Source: Schistocephalus solidus
Lineage: Eukaryota; Platyhelminthes; Cestoda; Diphyllobothriidea; Diphyllobothriidae
Direction: 5' to 3'
Assembly (NCBI GenBank): GCA_017591395.1
Contig: WEDG01002484.1
Span: 62,001 to 126,000 of the forward strand
DNA length: 64,000 nt
Shown here: positions 32,201 to 42,878 of the stretch, one piece after another
How positions within the stretch are numbered: the first letter of the stretch is position 1
Layout: every line of letters begins with the position of its first letter
Notes under the pieces: model-generated
What the model saw: only the letters and a program-made list of their open reading frames with translations
Told to the model about the DNA's origin: nothing
Databases searched by the model: none
Position numbers and translations under genes: made by a program

Positions 32201-32290
32201 TGATGAGGGGGTTGTGTGGGAAGAGAGCGTGGCAATAGCACTGATGGTTGCGGGCTCAATCCCGGCTTGCGGTATGACTTTTTGAATTCT

Positions 32291-34139
32291 TATGTGGTGG
32301 CTTTACGAATAAACGAGTGGCTAGGTGTAAGCTACACTACAAACCGTTTTACACTAGCAGTATATAAATGATCTACTCCACTTTTTTGCAAATTAATGAC
32401 AGCCCTCGGAACGTTCTTAACTATGTCTGCTAGGGGAAGTTGTTGAAAGTATCTGTTATAACGAGGTACCCGATATAAATTTCACAATCAGTTAAGCAGA
32501 ATAAAGATAATGATTGACTCAGTCTTTTTTGTAGATACTCCTCAGAAAGCCTGAAGAGCCGTCAGTGACTGGATTGGACTGGTAGGCTGTGTGGGCTAAG
32601 CCAAGATCTCCGGCAGGGTGCTCGATTTGGATAACTGTGCTGGTCAAACAATGAGGGTTTCGAAGATAACTGAATGGAGGAAAAATATAATTGATTGAAT
32701 AATTTGTTTCCATTGGTGTCTGTGGACTGTTTGTTTCAGTGCAAAGACTCGATTGAAATCAGTTTTCTTGCCGCTCAAAATTTAAACCACACGGCACAGT
32801 TTAAAGTTTTATCGGCGAACGATTTACACGAGAGTTTTCTTTCCTCTCAAAGTTAAACCGATTATTTATTAATCCTAGAAAAAACAATCAAACATGAAAA
32901 AAAATCCGTGAAAAATGACGAAAATAAGCTGCGAGATGCAAAATTACTAAAATTCCAATGGGAATGGAAGGCAAAAAATGCGCAGTTCGGTATAAAATGC
33001 CTACAGTAAGTTGATTGGGCAGTGAAAAAGCCATGGTCATTTCATTTATCTCTTTTTCTGCATTCGACTGCAACTCGCTTTTTAAACCACAAAGCTGTAT
33101 TTTGAGGTGTCTTTTCCGAACTTTATATTCCACCCTGGGTCAGAGGGTGTACCGGAAACGATCTTCGTTTGACGATTGATGTTTCAGTAACTACCATGCT
33201 CTGGATGCCCGGGTCTCTAGTTAATTTAAGACAAACCTCAGTGTTCTGCCTATAATCTAATTAGGTAGTCTAGTGTAGTATAAATCCAGCTACAAACGGA
33301 GAAATTTGTTGTGTTTTACGTTTGTGCTTCAGAAGTCACTCCAGGTTGGAAATGTGGAAAAATGTCGGGTAACGACGAATTGTGTACATCCTGCCAGTTC
33401 ACCTTGCTTATTTTATTTTGAATTGCTGTTCTATCGCAGATGCTCTAATAACTTGCGTTTTCAGTAATAAGTAGAATGGCTTTAAAACACAATTAAACAG
33501 GCCTGATATCCGTTATTTGCAAGGTTATTTGCCCAGAGATAAATTACCACTAGCAGAAATTATAGTAAATTTCTACATTTCATGATCCAACAAATAGATT
33601 CCGGATTTTCTGGAGATCATGACTGTCAGAGGATAGCATATAAAATAGTGTATATTACTACCGAAACTCATACAAAAGTCGCGCAAATGTTAGCTTTTCC
33701 AGGGACCACGAAATATATGATTATTCAGGCATATGGTTGCGAATTCGACTGTGTATCTCATAGACATCTACGCGAACACCGACTTTTTGCAGAACGGATT
33801 TTTGAAATTTCGGAGAGTTTTCTTATGAGGGGTGTCTGACACCTTATTTGTTAAACTTATCGTTGAAGTCTTGCTACGCTTAACCTTTTCATCAAACGAA
33901 AACCAAGGCCGTCTTAACAACCCCCAGGGAACATGTACCAAGAACCTTTATTCGGGTAAATGGACAGGTGGAAAGTTTTTTTAGCCCCAACTGATCGCCA
34001 GCGCACGCACGAAAATTTAACAACTTTCTGACACAGAGATCAACAGTCCAAAGTCTGTCAAACTGCAAGGTTATACGTGATGATTGACGTGCCGCAGGTC
34101 AAAATGACCAGTCCGAAAGTCATCAGCTACATGTTAAGC
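32291..34139. other. AT-rich stretch without recognised genes
   Basis: Open frames at 32888-33133 (minus) and 33582-33839 (plus) have no motif, no supporting splice context and no repeat match that I can see. No RNA gene seen. Confidence 0.35.
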
Positions 34140-34660
34140 ACTGAAACATGTGCTCACCTCTCGTTCTGCTTACAAGATAATGCAGACACGTGATATGTTA
34201 GAAGCATGTAGCAAAATAAGGCCTGAATTTGTGAATTTATTCTTGATAACTTGGACTACCTTACACAAAACAAAAAATCATTTATATTCTTGCGATTGAA
34301 TGATGTCTTTCCTACTTCAGTTACATAATCCCAAAGGCTAGCAGTGACCCGCGAACTCTCTGAAGCAGTATAAATATTAAAGGAAGTGGGTGTGCTTTAT
34401 CAAGTAAACCTACTTATTAGTACTCGAATACATGTATATAGGAAGTGCGACAGTGACAACTGAAAGATTGTCCTCCGAGGTGATCAGAGGATAAAGAAAT
34501 GGCCTTGGACCAATAGTGTCTGATTCCGCAGGTGCGACGTATTGGCAGATCAAGTGTAGCTATGAAAATGTCGGATTTTAGAAGGCCACAAACATTATGT
34601 TCCATGTAAATAACTTGCTGACCACAGGCTAAACAGATGCCTGAAGTCAACTTCATACAT
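34140..34660. repeat. dispersed repeat pair, copy 2
   Basis: Shares ordered blocks with 26320-26565, for example 'ACTTGCTGACCACAGGCTAA', but with extra sequence between blocks, so one copy has insertions or the other deletions. Confidence 0.45.
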
Positions 34661-34689
34661 TTATGTCGGAACTCCAGGCATTAGTTCAC

Positions 34690-35840
34690 CAGCCTCCGTG
34701 CGATAGATTTTCAGGTGACCGAACAGGCCAATGCGTGAGTTGAATTTGTGGGTGCAGTGGGGGCAGCAGAAATTGGTAGAGGCTGGGGGTAGTCATTTGT
34801 GGTAGTCAGGGTTGGCATTGGCGGTAAGTATGGCAGGCGTTGAGGGTGTGCATGGGGTATCGGTGTTGTCAGCATTGTGCTGAATTCCGCTGTCATGGAT
34901 GCGCATGTGACCGAATAGGCCTATGAAATGAGTAAATGCGCGAGGACAGTGAAGGCAGTGGAGGCGGCTATCTCTGCTGTGTGTTGATGCTCCAGCCACT
35001 GGTTCACCAGTCTCTGTACGATGGATTCACGTGTGACCGACCAGGCCGATGCGTGAGGTGAATGTGCGGTCACATTGAGGACAGTTTATGAGAGAGTCCC
35101 CATCTCTGATGGTGGTGGTGGCGGTGGTGATGGAGGTGGAGGTAACAGGTGAGGAGAATTGGGACGTGGTCTCTATGATGGTGGGAGTAATGGAATTGAT
35201 GCCAGGGATGAGGGTGGTGGAGTCCGAAAGAGGGTTGGTAGAATTTGACGTTGAAGTTTGAATTGTCGGATTAATGGTGCATTGCGTCCGAAGATGTCCG
35301 AACAGGCTGATTCGCGCACGGAAGGTGCGTTGACAGCGCGTGCATGTTGGAAGGGCCTGGGCATTGTTGGTGTTGGTCCGGGGTGCTGGTGACTTTAGTG
35401 CCACTCTTTTTGCCTTTGCGGTGGCGACCCTGTCGGCTTCGTAGATTAATGCCCCTGTCTTCCCTGTCCTTCTCCAAGCCGGTCGGTTGCGGGCGAGGTC
35501 CTCCCAGGTCACCGGGTTGATCTGCAGTTGCTTCAGGGAATTCTTCAGAGTGTCCCTGTAGCGTCGATCTTGACCCCCTTGTCGACGAGAACTCATGGCG
35601 ACATCTCCATAGAAAAGTCGTTTGGGTAATTGTTCATCGTATATCCTCACAAGGTGGCTGCTCAATCGCAGTTGCAGTTGTTTCAGCTGAGCATAAATGC
35701 TGAGAAGGCCTATTCGTTACAACACTTCCATGTCCGGTATCCTGTCTAGCCATGTCAGCTTTGGTATTATGTTGAGAAAACTGAGATGGAAGTGGTTGAG
35801 CTTCCGTGCCTGCTTTTGGTAGATCGTCTACGTCTCCGCT
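34690..35840 (-). pseudogene. LINE H C-terminal domain with C2H2 zinc fingers
   Basis: From 35840 the frame reads '[20 protein letters not shown]' and '[10 protein letters not shown]', then after a TAA 'LPKRLFYGDVAMSSRRQGGQ', the conserved region that follows RT in RTE-like elements. The frame 35665-35027 continues through 'NPVTWEDLARNRPAWRRTGK' to fingers: 'CTRCQRTFRARISLFGHLR' (fourth ligand Cys), then 'CPQCDRTFTSRIGLVGHT', 'CPRAFTHFIGLFGHMRIH' and 'CTHKFNSRIGLFGHLKIY'. Ser/Thr-rich linkers separate them. Fingers after RT probably bind nucleic acid during integration; this role is inferred. Stops occur near 35026 and 34793. Confidence 0.78.
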
Positions 35841-35841
35841 C

Positions 35842-36239
35842 CATGCGAAAGTTTGACCGTCGTAGTCCGACGATGTCCACCGTATGCTCCATGGAAAGTG
35901 AAACAGGGACGGTGACTTGCGCGTGAATTAGTTTTAAGTGATAGTAGCCTTGCGCTGCAGCTACCGCACTCTTTCCTCCTCCTCCACCTGATCCCGGTGT
36001 CATTACAGAGTCAAGAAGGCCGGAGGCGGGAGAGGACGCAGGTGACTGGCGCGGCTGGGTCCCCTAAGTCCTAGCCGCCCCTAGGCGTGCCACCACACCT
36101 CCATGTTCGGCATTTGTTATGGGAGCGCAACCCGAATAACGCCTGCCATGCCCTAATGTGGCCCCCGTATTGGCCCAATGCATCTACCACGTGGCCCGTT
36201 TAGGGGGCAAATACAGCATACATACAGCATACATACAGT
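35842..36239 (-). mobile_element. D-rep copy inserted in LINE H
   Basis: The LINE H protein reads up to '[10 protein letters not shown]' on one side and resumes with the GAET...KQARKL region on the other; in related copies these are contiguous. The ~398 bases between them are a D-rep copy, similar to 52320-52725, 48505-48790 and 63380-63600. ATGGA occurs at both junctions and would be a 5-base target duplication or the retained site. One end has the tandem units ATGTATGCTGT. Confidence 0.75.
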
Positions 36240-36259
36240 TCCATACAGCAGCGTCGGCA

Positions 36260-37397
36260 ATATGACAGCTTTATACATCTTGAGTTTGGTACTGAGGTGG
36301 AGACAATGTAGATTCCAAACCACGTTCTACATGCGTCCCAAGGCTTGGCTGGCTTTGGCGATCCGATGGGCGATCTCATTGTCCACTTTGGTGCTGCGGG
36401 AGAGATTGCTGCCCAGGTACGTGAAGGTTTCCAAAGATTTCAGTTGAGCGCCATTTACATTGATGTGCACTGCGGTGTAGATGGTATTGGGCGGCGGCTG
36501 ATGCATCACAACCGATTTGTCAAAGTTGATGCGAAGTCAGCAGTTGTCACAGGCGGCAGCGAAGAGGTCCATGCTCCTGTGCATTTCCTCTTCTGTCGTT
36601 GCATTGAGTGAACAATCATCAGCGAAGGGAAGTGCGTGGATGGTGGCTGTGGAGACACGCGAGCGCAAGTGTATTCGTCGTAGGTTGAGGATTCGGCCGT
36701 CCATCCGGTAGGCGATGTGAATCCCTGGGCGTTCTTCACGGTAGGCGTCCGTTAGCATGGCAGAGAACATGAGACTTAAGATGGTAGGTGCAAGAACGCA
36801 GCTCTGCTTCACTCCGTTGGTCACTGCGAATGCTTTGGATGCTTTCATGTTGTCAGTAACGCACGCCATCATCCCGTCGCGAAGCTGATAACCCATATGC
36901 GTGAAACGTACAGGACAGCCGAATTTCTGCAGGATTTTCCACAGCCCATCGCAATTCACCGTATCAAAGGCTTTCGTCAGATCCACGTAGATAGTGTAGA
37001 GGTGAGTCCGCATCTCCTGGCACTTCTCTTGCAGCTGGCGAGCGGCGAAGATCATGTCGATTGTTCCTCGGTGTCGTCAGAAGCCGCATGGGCTTTCCGG
37101 AAGCCGTCCTTTTTTCAGGTGAGCGTTCAGGCGATTGAGGAAAATGCAGGCAAAGATCTTTCCGGCGATATTCAGCAGCGAGATTCCTCGGTGGTTGTCG
37201 CTGAGTTGGTGGTCCCCTTTCTTCTTGTAGAGGTGGACAATGGTTTCTTCGTTGAAATCCTGAGGGACTCGCCCTTGGTGCCTCATCTCCTGGAAGAGCA
37301 CTGTGAGTCGGTTCATCAGCTGGGGTCCGCCATGCTTGTAAATCTCAGCAGGGATTGCGTCCGAGCCAGGTGCTTTCCCGCTGGAGAGTTGCTGCAT
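36260..37397 (-). pseudogene. LINE H reverse transcriptase
   Basis: The frame 37397-37077 starts 'SGKAPGSDAIPAEIYKHGGP' and contains 'IVHLYKKKGD' and 'NHRGISLLNIAGKIF'. After a one-position shift at about 37076 the frame 37055-36537 gives 'LYTIYVDLTKAFDTVNCDGL', 'VTNGVKQSCVLAPTILSLMF' and the intact catalytic box 'ALPFADDCSLNA'. The thumb follows at 36509-36327 ('LETFTYLGSNLSRSTKVDNE') and ends with '[10 protein letters not shown]' at the D-rep insertion. The GVKQGC motif reads GVKQSC. Only a few lesions separate this from an open frame. Confidence 0.85.
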
Positions 37398-37908
37398 AGC
37401 TCTGATGGTTTCTTAGGGAGAGGGCGGGAGATCAAGGTCAGCGTTGATTTTCACTTCAGTCAGGTGATAGATGGCGGCGGGCTGATTGAGAACGCTTTTG
37501 GAATGTTCTGCCAATCTCGTCAGGAGTTGCGTCTTCTCAGTGAGCAGCATCCTGCCGTCGGCATTGAGAAGGGGCGGCGCCTTTGACGGGAGGTCCATAG
37601 ACAGCCTTGGTGGCGGCGAAGAAGTTCTTCTATTCTTTTCGGTCCGCGTACCCTTGGAGTTCTTCGGCTTTGCGCGTCATCTAGACATCCTGCATCTCCC
37701 GCAGCCGTTGCTTTACAAGGTAGTGACTTCGGTAGAAGGCTTTCTTGTTTGCAGTGGTAGGGCGATCGACGTAGGCTTTGTGCAACTATTTCTTCTCGAC
37801 GAGCAGAGCGTTGATAGCCGCGTCGTTGTCATCGAACCAGTCTTGGTGCTGAAGATGTGTGCGGCCGAGGACATCCAGGGCGGTGGATTGGATGGTGTCT
37901 CTCAACTA

Positions 37909-38484
37909 GCACCAGCGGTTCTCTACGGAGATGTCCACGTCGGCGACTGGAACGCTGGCTAGCTGGTTGGCCAGTTCATTGCTGAAATGGAGATGCTGAG
38001 CAGGCATTTTCAACAAAGCAGTATTCAACTTGTGGTCGCTTACCTTGGGTCTTCTGCGTGGTTGCAGACGAAGCCTCATCTTGGAGATGACGAGGCGGTG
38101 ATCCGTCTATCCGTCGGCACCGGGGTTCACCTTTATCACAAGCACGTCATGTCGATCTCGCCTCCGGACGAGGACATAGTCCATGAGTCCCTCAGCTGAC
38201 ACCAACGCTTCTCCACGCAGATATCCGTGTTGGCAACTGGAAGTTTGGTTAGTCGGTTGGCCAGTTCGTTGCTGAAATGGAGATTGCAAGCAGGCATATT
38301 CAACAAATGAGAATTCAACTTACCTTGTGGTCGTTTACATTGGGGTCATCTGCGTGGTTTGAAGATGAAGCCTCATCTTGAAGAGGCCGAGGCAGTGATC
38401 CGTCCATCGGTCGGCACCGGGGATCGCCTTTGTCAGCAGGACGTCCTGTTTATCTCACCTTCAGAGGAGAACATTGTCCAAGAG
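37909..38484 (-). repeat. in-frame 288-bp tandem duplication inside LINE H
   Basis: Two adjacent copies (37909-38196 and 38197-38484), offset exactly 288 bases at the shared block 'GGTTGGCCAGTTC' (37967 and 38255), diverged by roughly 20-25% by eye. The unit covers the end of the endonuclease and start of the linker, with 'DYVLVRRRDRHDVLV' in one copy. Since 288 is a multiple of three, the duplication adds 96 codons without changing frame. The related fragment I has only one copy. Confidence 0.75.
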
Positions 38485-38515
38485 GTACCAGTATCTCGAC
38501 CGGGGTGTACCTAGG

Positions 38516-39277
38516 TCACCTTTGCCGCATCGGGAGGCGGAAGAAGGTGTTGGTCAGCAGGCGACGGTGTTCCGCACAGGTTTGCAGAGGAAGGAGGCAG
38601 TTATCATTATGGCTATCGAGACCATGGGGATCCAGCACTCCTCTACACGAAGCACGGTCTGTCCCGACGTGGGCGTTAAAGTCACCAAGGACAATTAACT
38701 TATCCGGTTTCGGCACAGTTGCCAGGAGGGCGTGTAGGTCCTCGTATAATTTTTCCTTCAACGCATCAGAGCTCACCATTGGGGGAGCGTAGGCTTTGAT
38801 GAAGGTGGCGAACTTATCTCCCCGAAGAGGCAGGCGGAGGCTCATCAGGCGATCATTGATACTCTGCCGCAAACAGGGCAGCCGCCCCAAGATGTCATTC
38901 CGGGTGGCAAAGGCGACACCAGTGTCGCGTCGCTCTGCCTTTGGCCGGCCGTTCCAGAAGAAGCTGTAGCTGGTACCCACCTCCTCCAGCTGACCCTGTT
39001 CAGAAAATTGGGTCTCGCTGAGAGCAGCAATGTCCACCTTGTAGCGCGCCAGTTCCCGAGGGACTAGCGCCGTCCTCCGTTTCGGCTGGTTGCTCCTAGG
39101 ATTGTCTAAAAGGGAACGAACATTCCAGGCTGCTAGTTTGAGTGTACTCACCCAAGCAGTCCGGAGGGTATAGCGTGGGGATGGGGTCGGGGGTATTGTT
39201 GTTTGTTTGCGTTTTAGGACGGCGTATTTTGCGATCTGCGAGCCACGGTTGGCTGCAGAAGACGTGATACCCAGCAT
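38516..39277 (-). pseudogene. LINE H APE-type endonuclease
   Basis: A 253-codon frame. After a short N-terminal part it reads '[14 protein letters not shown]', the conserved first strand with Asn, then '[13 protein letters not shown]' with the catalytic Glu, '[14 protein letters not shown]', and '[18 protein letters not shown]' with the Asp and Asn. Continuation to the final SDH-equivalent runs into the tandem duplication. The domain is nearly intact, the longest open endonuclease in the window. In life it nicks target DNA. Confidence 0.85.
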
Positions 39278-39745
39278 TTGTTTGGTTTTAGTGATTTAGA
39301 GGGAACTCATTAGAGGTAGCACCACACAGATAGCATTTTGTCACCCCATTTGTCTCGTACAGGTGATGAATGCTCCTGTGGCTGCCTCTAACAGGCAGCC
39401 TTTGGGTCCTCGGGGCTGAGGTCTTCCCAGCTGCCACACCCGGCCATCCTTCACGATTGTCGAGCTTAACCATATGAGGGTCTTCGGTGTTTTGGTTGCC
39501 TCACGCCCGGTATGTCTGACTCCCAACCTTCCCACCGCTCCCCTCTCTAAACGTCCTACGGTTTTCGCGACAGCAACTCAATAGGCGGTTCAGGCTAACT
39601 CGGGTCACTCTCCCACTAAAACAAAACCGTGACCCATAGTTGAGTTCGGCGGCCGTCTGGGATGTCCGAGCAGTCCTCTTTAGGGACAGCACTGCTTGCC
39701 TCCTCGTGGAGGGAGGGGCTAGAAAAGGTGCCCTAAACAATTAAA
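39278..39745 (-). promoter_or_regulatory. LINE H 5' leader
   Basis: GC-richer sequence between the element's apparent 5' end near 39745 and the endonuclease frame. A minus-strand frame at 39473-39288 reads 'RGSHRSIHHLYETNGVTKCY' and ends in a stop just before the endonuclease frame. LINE leaders usually hold an internal promoter; no specific element is identified here. Confidence 0.4.
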
Positions 39746-40004
39746 CACACACATAAACAACCGTGGGTAAGATTAAAAGCAAAAGCTCCAAAAAGTATAC
39801 AAAGGTGGTGAAATGTGCACAAATAAGACAAATAACATTTGAGGGTGAATGAAAAACCTACTCTATTGATCTGGTGCCTTACATCAAATTGTGAGCACAT
39901 TATAATAGTAAATATTTTGACAACAAACACACGCATGCATGCACAGACAGAGTAATAAGCCAACCTACCGAAAAGACGCCACGAAGTGGACTCACCATTG
40001 CGGA

Positions 40005-40150
40005 CTTGCTCGTGCATTTTTTATGGTAAAAAACAGACTTTCGACGCATCTACCTTACTTCACCCTTCTCCACCCAGCATGCTTCGATGGCGAGCCGGAG
40101 TCAAGAAGACCGAAGGCGAGCGTGGGTGTAGTAGTGGACAGAGTCCAAGA
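40005..40150 (-). repeat. D-rep fragment
   Basis: Contains 'GGAGTCAAGAAGACCGAAGG' after a 'GCATCTACCTTACTTCACCC' block, as in the copy at 55690-55790, in the same orientation. Truncated at both ends. Confidence 0.5.
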
Positions 40151-40440
40151 GTCCGTAGTTGGTCACTGCTCCAGATGTACCAAGCTATAATAAAGGCGAC
40201 TTGAATCCGAAACAGACAAGAATGTCATGAGGCAACATTGAAAAGTACCCCGTGCAGTCTGCCCGTCGGCCCTGAGATTGACCACATCAGTTAACAGCCT
40301 TGCACGCCACGGCTCTTTGCGTGTTATTATATATACAAACACATCAGTTTGGTTGTAGTTAAAAATGATCTGATTTGCCGTAAGGATTGATTTATTTTTA
40401 TAGTTTTCACTCATTTACTTACACACTCACTCTGTATTTA

Positions 40441-40473
40441 CTCCTCCTCCTCCTCCTCCTCCTCCTCCTCCTC
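40441..40473. repeat. (CTC)11 microsatellite
   Basis: Eleven perfect CTC units, followed by interrupted CTC units to about 40492. Confidence 0.95.
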
Positions 40474-40814
40474 ACTCTTCTACTCCTCCTGCCACTCACA
40501 ATTCGGCTGTCCGAGTCTGTCAATTAACCGCTGAGAGGTTGGATGCAGTGCCCATATAGACCACACGCATATACGGCAACATTTCAGTCATCGTGCGGAC
40601 CCAACGCAGCCCCGTAAACACGCGCCGTGAGCCAATCTAGCCGCCGTTGCTGTCCAGTGCATTTTCAAGGCTCGAGTGAAATTTCAACATTTTGCAATAC
40701 TGGGAAAAATTAGGAGTCAGAAGTATGGTTTGCTAAATAATTTTCTGCCTACCTCTTCGTGTTTATTTGGCTGCTATGCGATCTGGTAAATGGTCATATC
40801 TTCGTGATCTCCAC

Positions 40815-41760
40815 AATTAAGTTAGGAACTTGGTTGAGCTTGTAGCATGCACTTCCTCCAGTTTCTCGGTTATTTGGTGGCTGAAATCAAAACAGTGAGC
40901 ACGCAAATTTAATAAAATAGTATTTAACTTACCTGGCGGCCTCTTGCCTTGGGGCCTTCGTCGGGGTTTCAGTCGGAGCTTCATCTGGGAGATGACGAGG
41001 CGGTAATCTGTCCAACTATCGGCATCGCGGATCGCCTTGGTTACCAGCACGTCCTGTCGATCTCGCCTCCGGACGAGAACATAGTCCAGCAGATGCCAGC
41101 GCCGCGACCGAGGTTGCATCTACGTGGCCTTCTCCCGCGTCGGAAGGCGTAAGAAGGTGTTGGTCAGCAGGAGACGGTGTTCCGCACACGTGCGCAGAAG
41201 AAGGAGGCCGTTATCGTTACAGCTACCGAGACCGTGGGGACCCAGCACTCCCTGCCAGGCAGCGTGGTCCATCCTGAGGTGGGCGTTGAAATTACCAAGG
41301 ACAATTAACTAGTCCACCTTCGACACAGTCGCCAGCAGGGCGTGCCAGTCCTCGTAGAAGTTGTCCTTCGCCGCATCAGAACTCGTCATTGGGAAAGCGT
41401 AGGCGCTGATGATGGTGGCGAACTGGTCTCCCCGAAGAGGCAGGTGGAGGCTCATCAGGCGATCATTGATACCCTGCGGCAGACAGGACAGACGTCCCAC
41501 GATGTCGTTCCGGATGGCAAAGGCAACACCAGCGTCGCGTCGCTCTGCCTTTGGCCGGCCGCTCCAGAAGAAGGTATAGCCGGCACCCACCTCTTCCAGC
41601 TGACCCGGCTCAGAGAATCGGGTCTCTCTGAGAGCAGCAAAGTCCACCTTGTAGCGCGCCAGTTCCCGAGCGACAAGCGCCGTCCTCCGTTCCGACCGGT
41701 CGCTCCTGGGATTGTCTAAAAGGGATCGAAGCTTCCAGCTGCTACAAGACATTATTTTCG
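40815..41760 (-). mobile_element. LINE I: internal fragment of the LINE H family
   Basis: Minus strand. The endonuclease begins abruptly at about 41745 ('[19 protein letters not shown]') and is open to a TAG at 41309-41311. The next frame (41119-40817) continues through 'YVLVRRRDRQDVLVTKAIRD' and ends inside the linker at about 40817. The 5' leader, RT and fingers are missing, so both ends are lost. Compared with H it has a single copy of the 288-base unit. The catalytic Glu region reads 'AALRETRF', and 'VLGNFNAHL' shows loss of the GDFN Asp. Confidence 0.78.
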
Positions 41761-41833
41761 TTTTCCTATAATGCAGGTGATATCGTGATAGCAAGCCATA
41801 TGACTGTTGTGAGGCAGCCGCTAGCACCAACAT

Positions 41834-42629
41834 TACTAAGGAATATAAACTACTAACTGTAGTGCCAATATAGCTTGCCGTTTGTTTGAATCTAATTCTG
41901 TCAAACCGGCAACATAATTAAAGAGCTCTGTGAAGCTAGCGATATTGTTGTGCTTGACAGGGGGTCGATTTTATGGAAAAGTGTCCGATATTTTTCGTAT
42001 AATTTAGGGATGGAGGCAGTGAGACCAGGAACTGTACTCCTGGTTGCGAGACAATAAATGTATCTTTCTTAGTTTCCTCGAAACCTAATGCTCAAACTTC
42101 AAGTAAAATCTTTAGAACAAACTTAATTAGGCTCACTTCCAAAACCACCGACAATTTTGGGCAAGATATACACCAGAGATTGACAAATAACGACATACCA
42201 TTCAAAATCTTCCAACCAGCAATAAACAGTATATAACTATTCAATGCTTTATCCTTCTGATTCCAAAAGCACAAGTTAGAGACCCAAACTCAGGTATTTG
42301 GCGCATCTCGGCTCCTTAGTAAATCCCGCAGCATTCCCTGCGTATTTTCTGGTATAAAAACTTTAGTTTCCGTGCTGTTTTTTAAATCTACCCAGTAAAT
42401 CACGCATGTCGGGACCGATGCCAATATCTTAAGCAAGGTAAAGAATTTACTATTGTATACTTGTGATTGCTAATAAGCAGCTTGTGCGTATTCTACAGAA
42501 GCTGATGTATTTTAACCCAAATATTTAGATCAATTTTGTGAGTGACGCTATAAATATGTGCTTAAAAGGCTTAACTTTAACCTCATGCTTGCATGTACTG
42601 CTGATATGAAATAGTATTCCGTGTTTGCA
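41834..42629. other. AT-rich stretch, nothing recognised
   Basis: No domain, repeat match or RNA gene is visible. Confidence 0.35.
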
Positions 42630-42803
42630 GGCAATAAACCATGTTGCTCGGAATATATGGTTTTTGCCATTGGTCCTGATGGGACAGTGAAACTTATAAG
42701 GCAGTTACGTATCTTTAAGAAAATTAAAATAAGCATGTGCTTAGAATTCGATGGCTTTCAAGTGGACATCATGTCCATTTGGCCATTGAGTAAAGTGGGT
42801 CCT
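42630..42803 (+). CDS. possible exon of an unrecognised plus-strand gene
   Basis: After an acceptor-like GTGTTTGCAG the phase-1 frame reads 'NKPCCSEYMVFAIGPDGTVK' and on to 'DIMSIWPLSK', followed by a possible donor AAA|GTGGGT; the frame stays open to 42878. The composition is protein-like. It does not join the candidate at 44292 in phase with this donor, so the gene model is incomplete. A chance open frame remains possible. Confidence 0.3.
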
Positions 42804-42878
42804 TTTAGGATTGGCTGCATTTGTCTGAGGATTAGTTTTTATAATTGTGCTTTACCTGAAACCAGCAGTGGTTTCTGA

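Larger units (their letters stand above)
28495..32290 (-). mobile_element. LINE G, CR1-like, near full length, degenerate
   Basis: Minus-strand element of about 3.8 kb. In order: ORF1 with a Cys-pair motif and an RRM-like core (32200 to about 31250), APE endonuclease (31242 to about 30500), linker (30438-30091), reverse transcriptase (30042 to about 29170) and C-terminal region ending at 28533. It has the same plan as LINE B but is divergent, so it belongs to another subfamily. The catalytic box reads FADY and there are many shifts, so it is inactive. It lies just upstream of, and in the same orientation as, the unrecognised gene and could sit in one of its introns. Confidence 0.82.
34670..39745 (-). 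mobile_element. LINE H, RTE-like with C-terminal zinc fingers
   Basis: Minus-strand non-LTR retrotransposon of about 5.1 kb. In order: a 5' leader (39745-39278), an APE endonuclease (39277-38516), a linker containing a 288-base tandem duplication (38484-37909), a reverse transcriptase (37397 to about 36260), a ~400-base foreign insertion (36239-35842), the conserved C-terminal region (35840-35400) and four C2H2-type fingers (35360-34700). The endonuclease and C-terminal sequences are of the RTE-like type, often annotated as craniofacial development protein 2-like in animal genomes. Comparatively few lesions and an intact FADD suggest that it is younger than A, C and G. Confidence 0.85.

Noticed and set aside
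32190..32285. A tRNA-like pattern (GGCAATAGCAC ... GGGCTCAATCCC) on the plus strand near the 5' end of LINE G
   Set aside because: B-box-like only; no acceptor stem or D-arm could be formed, and it overlaps the LINE G leader.
36897..37962. Long plus-strand open frames (229 and 158 codons) opposite LINE H
   Set aside because: These are antisense shadows of the LINE H reverse transcriptase and linker, whose motifs are all on the minus strand.
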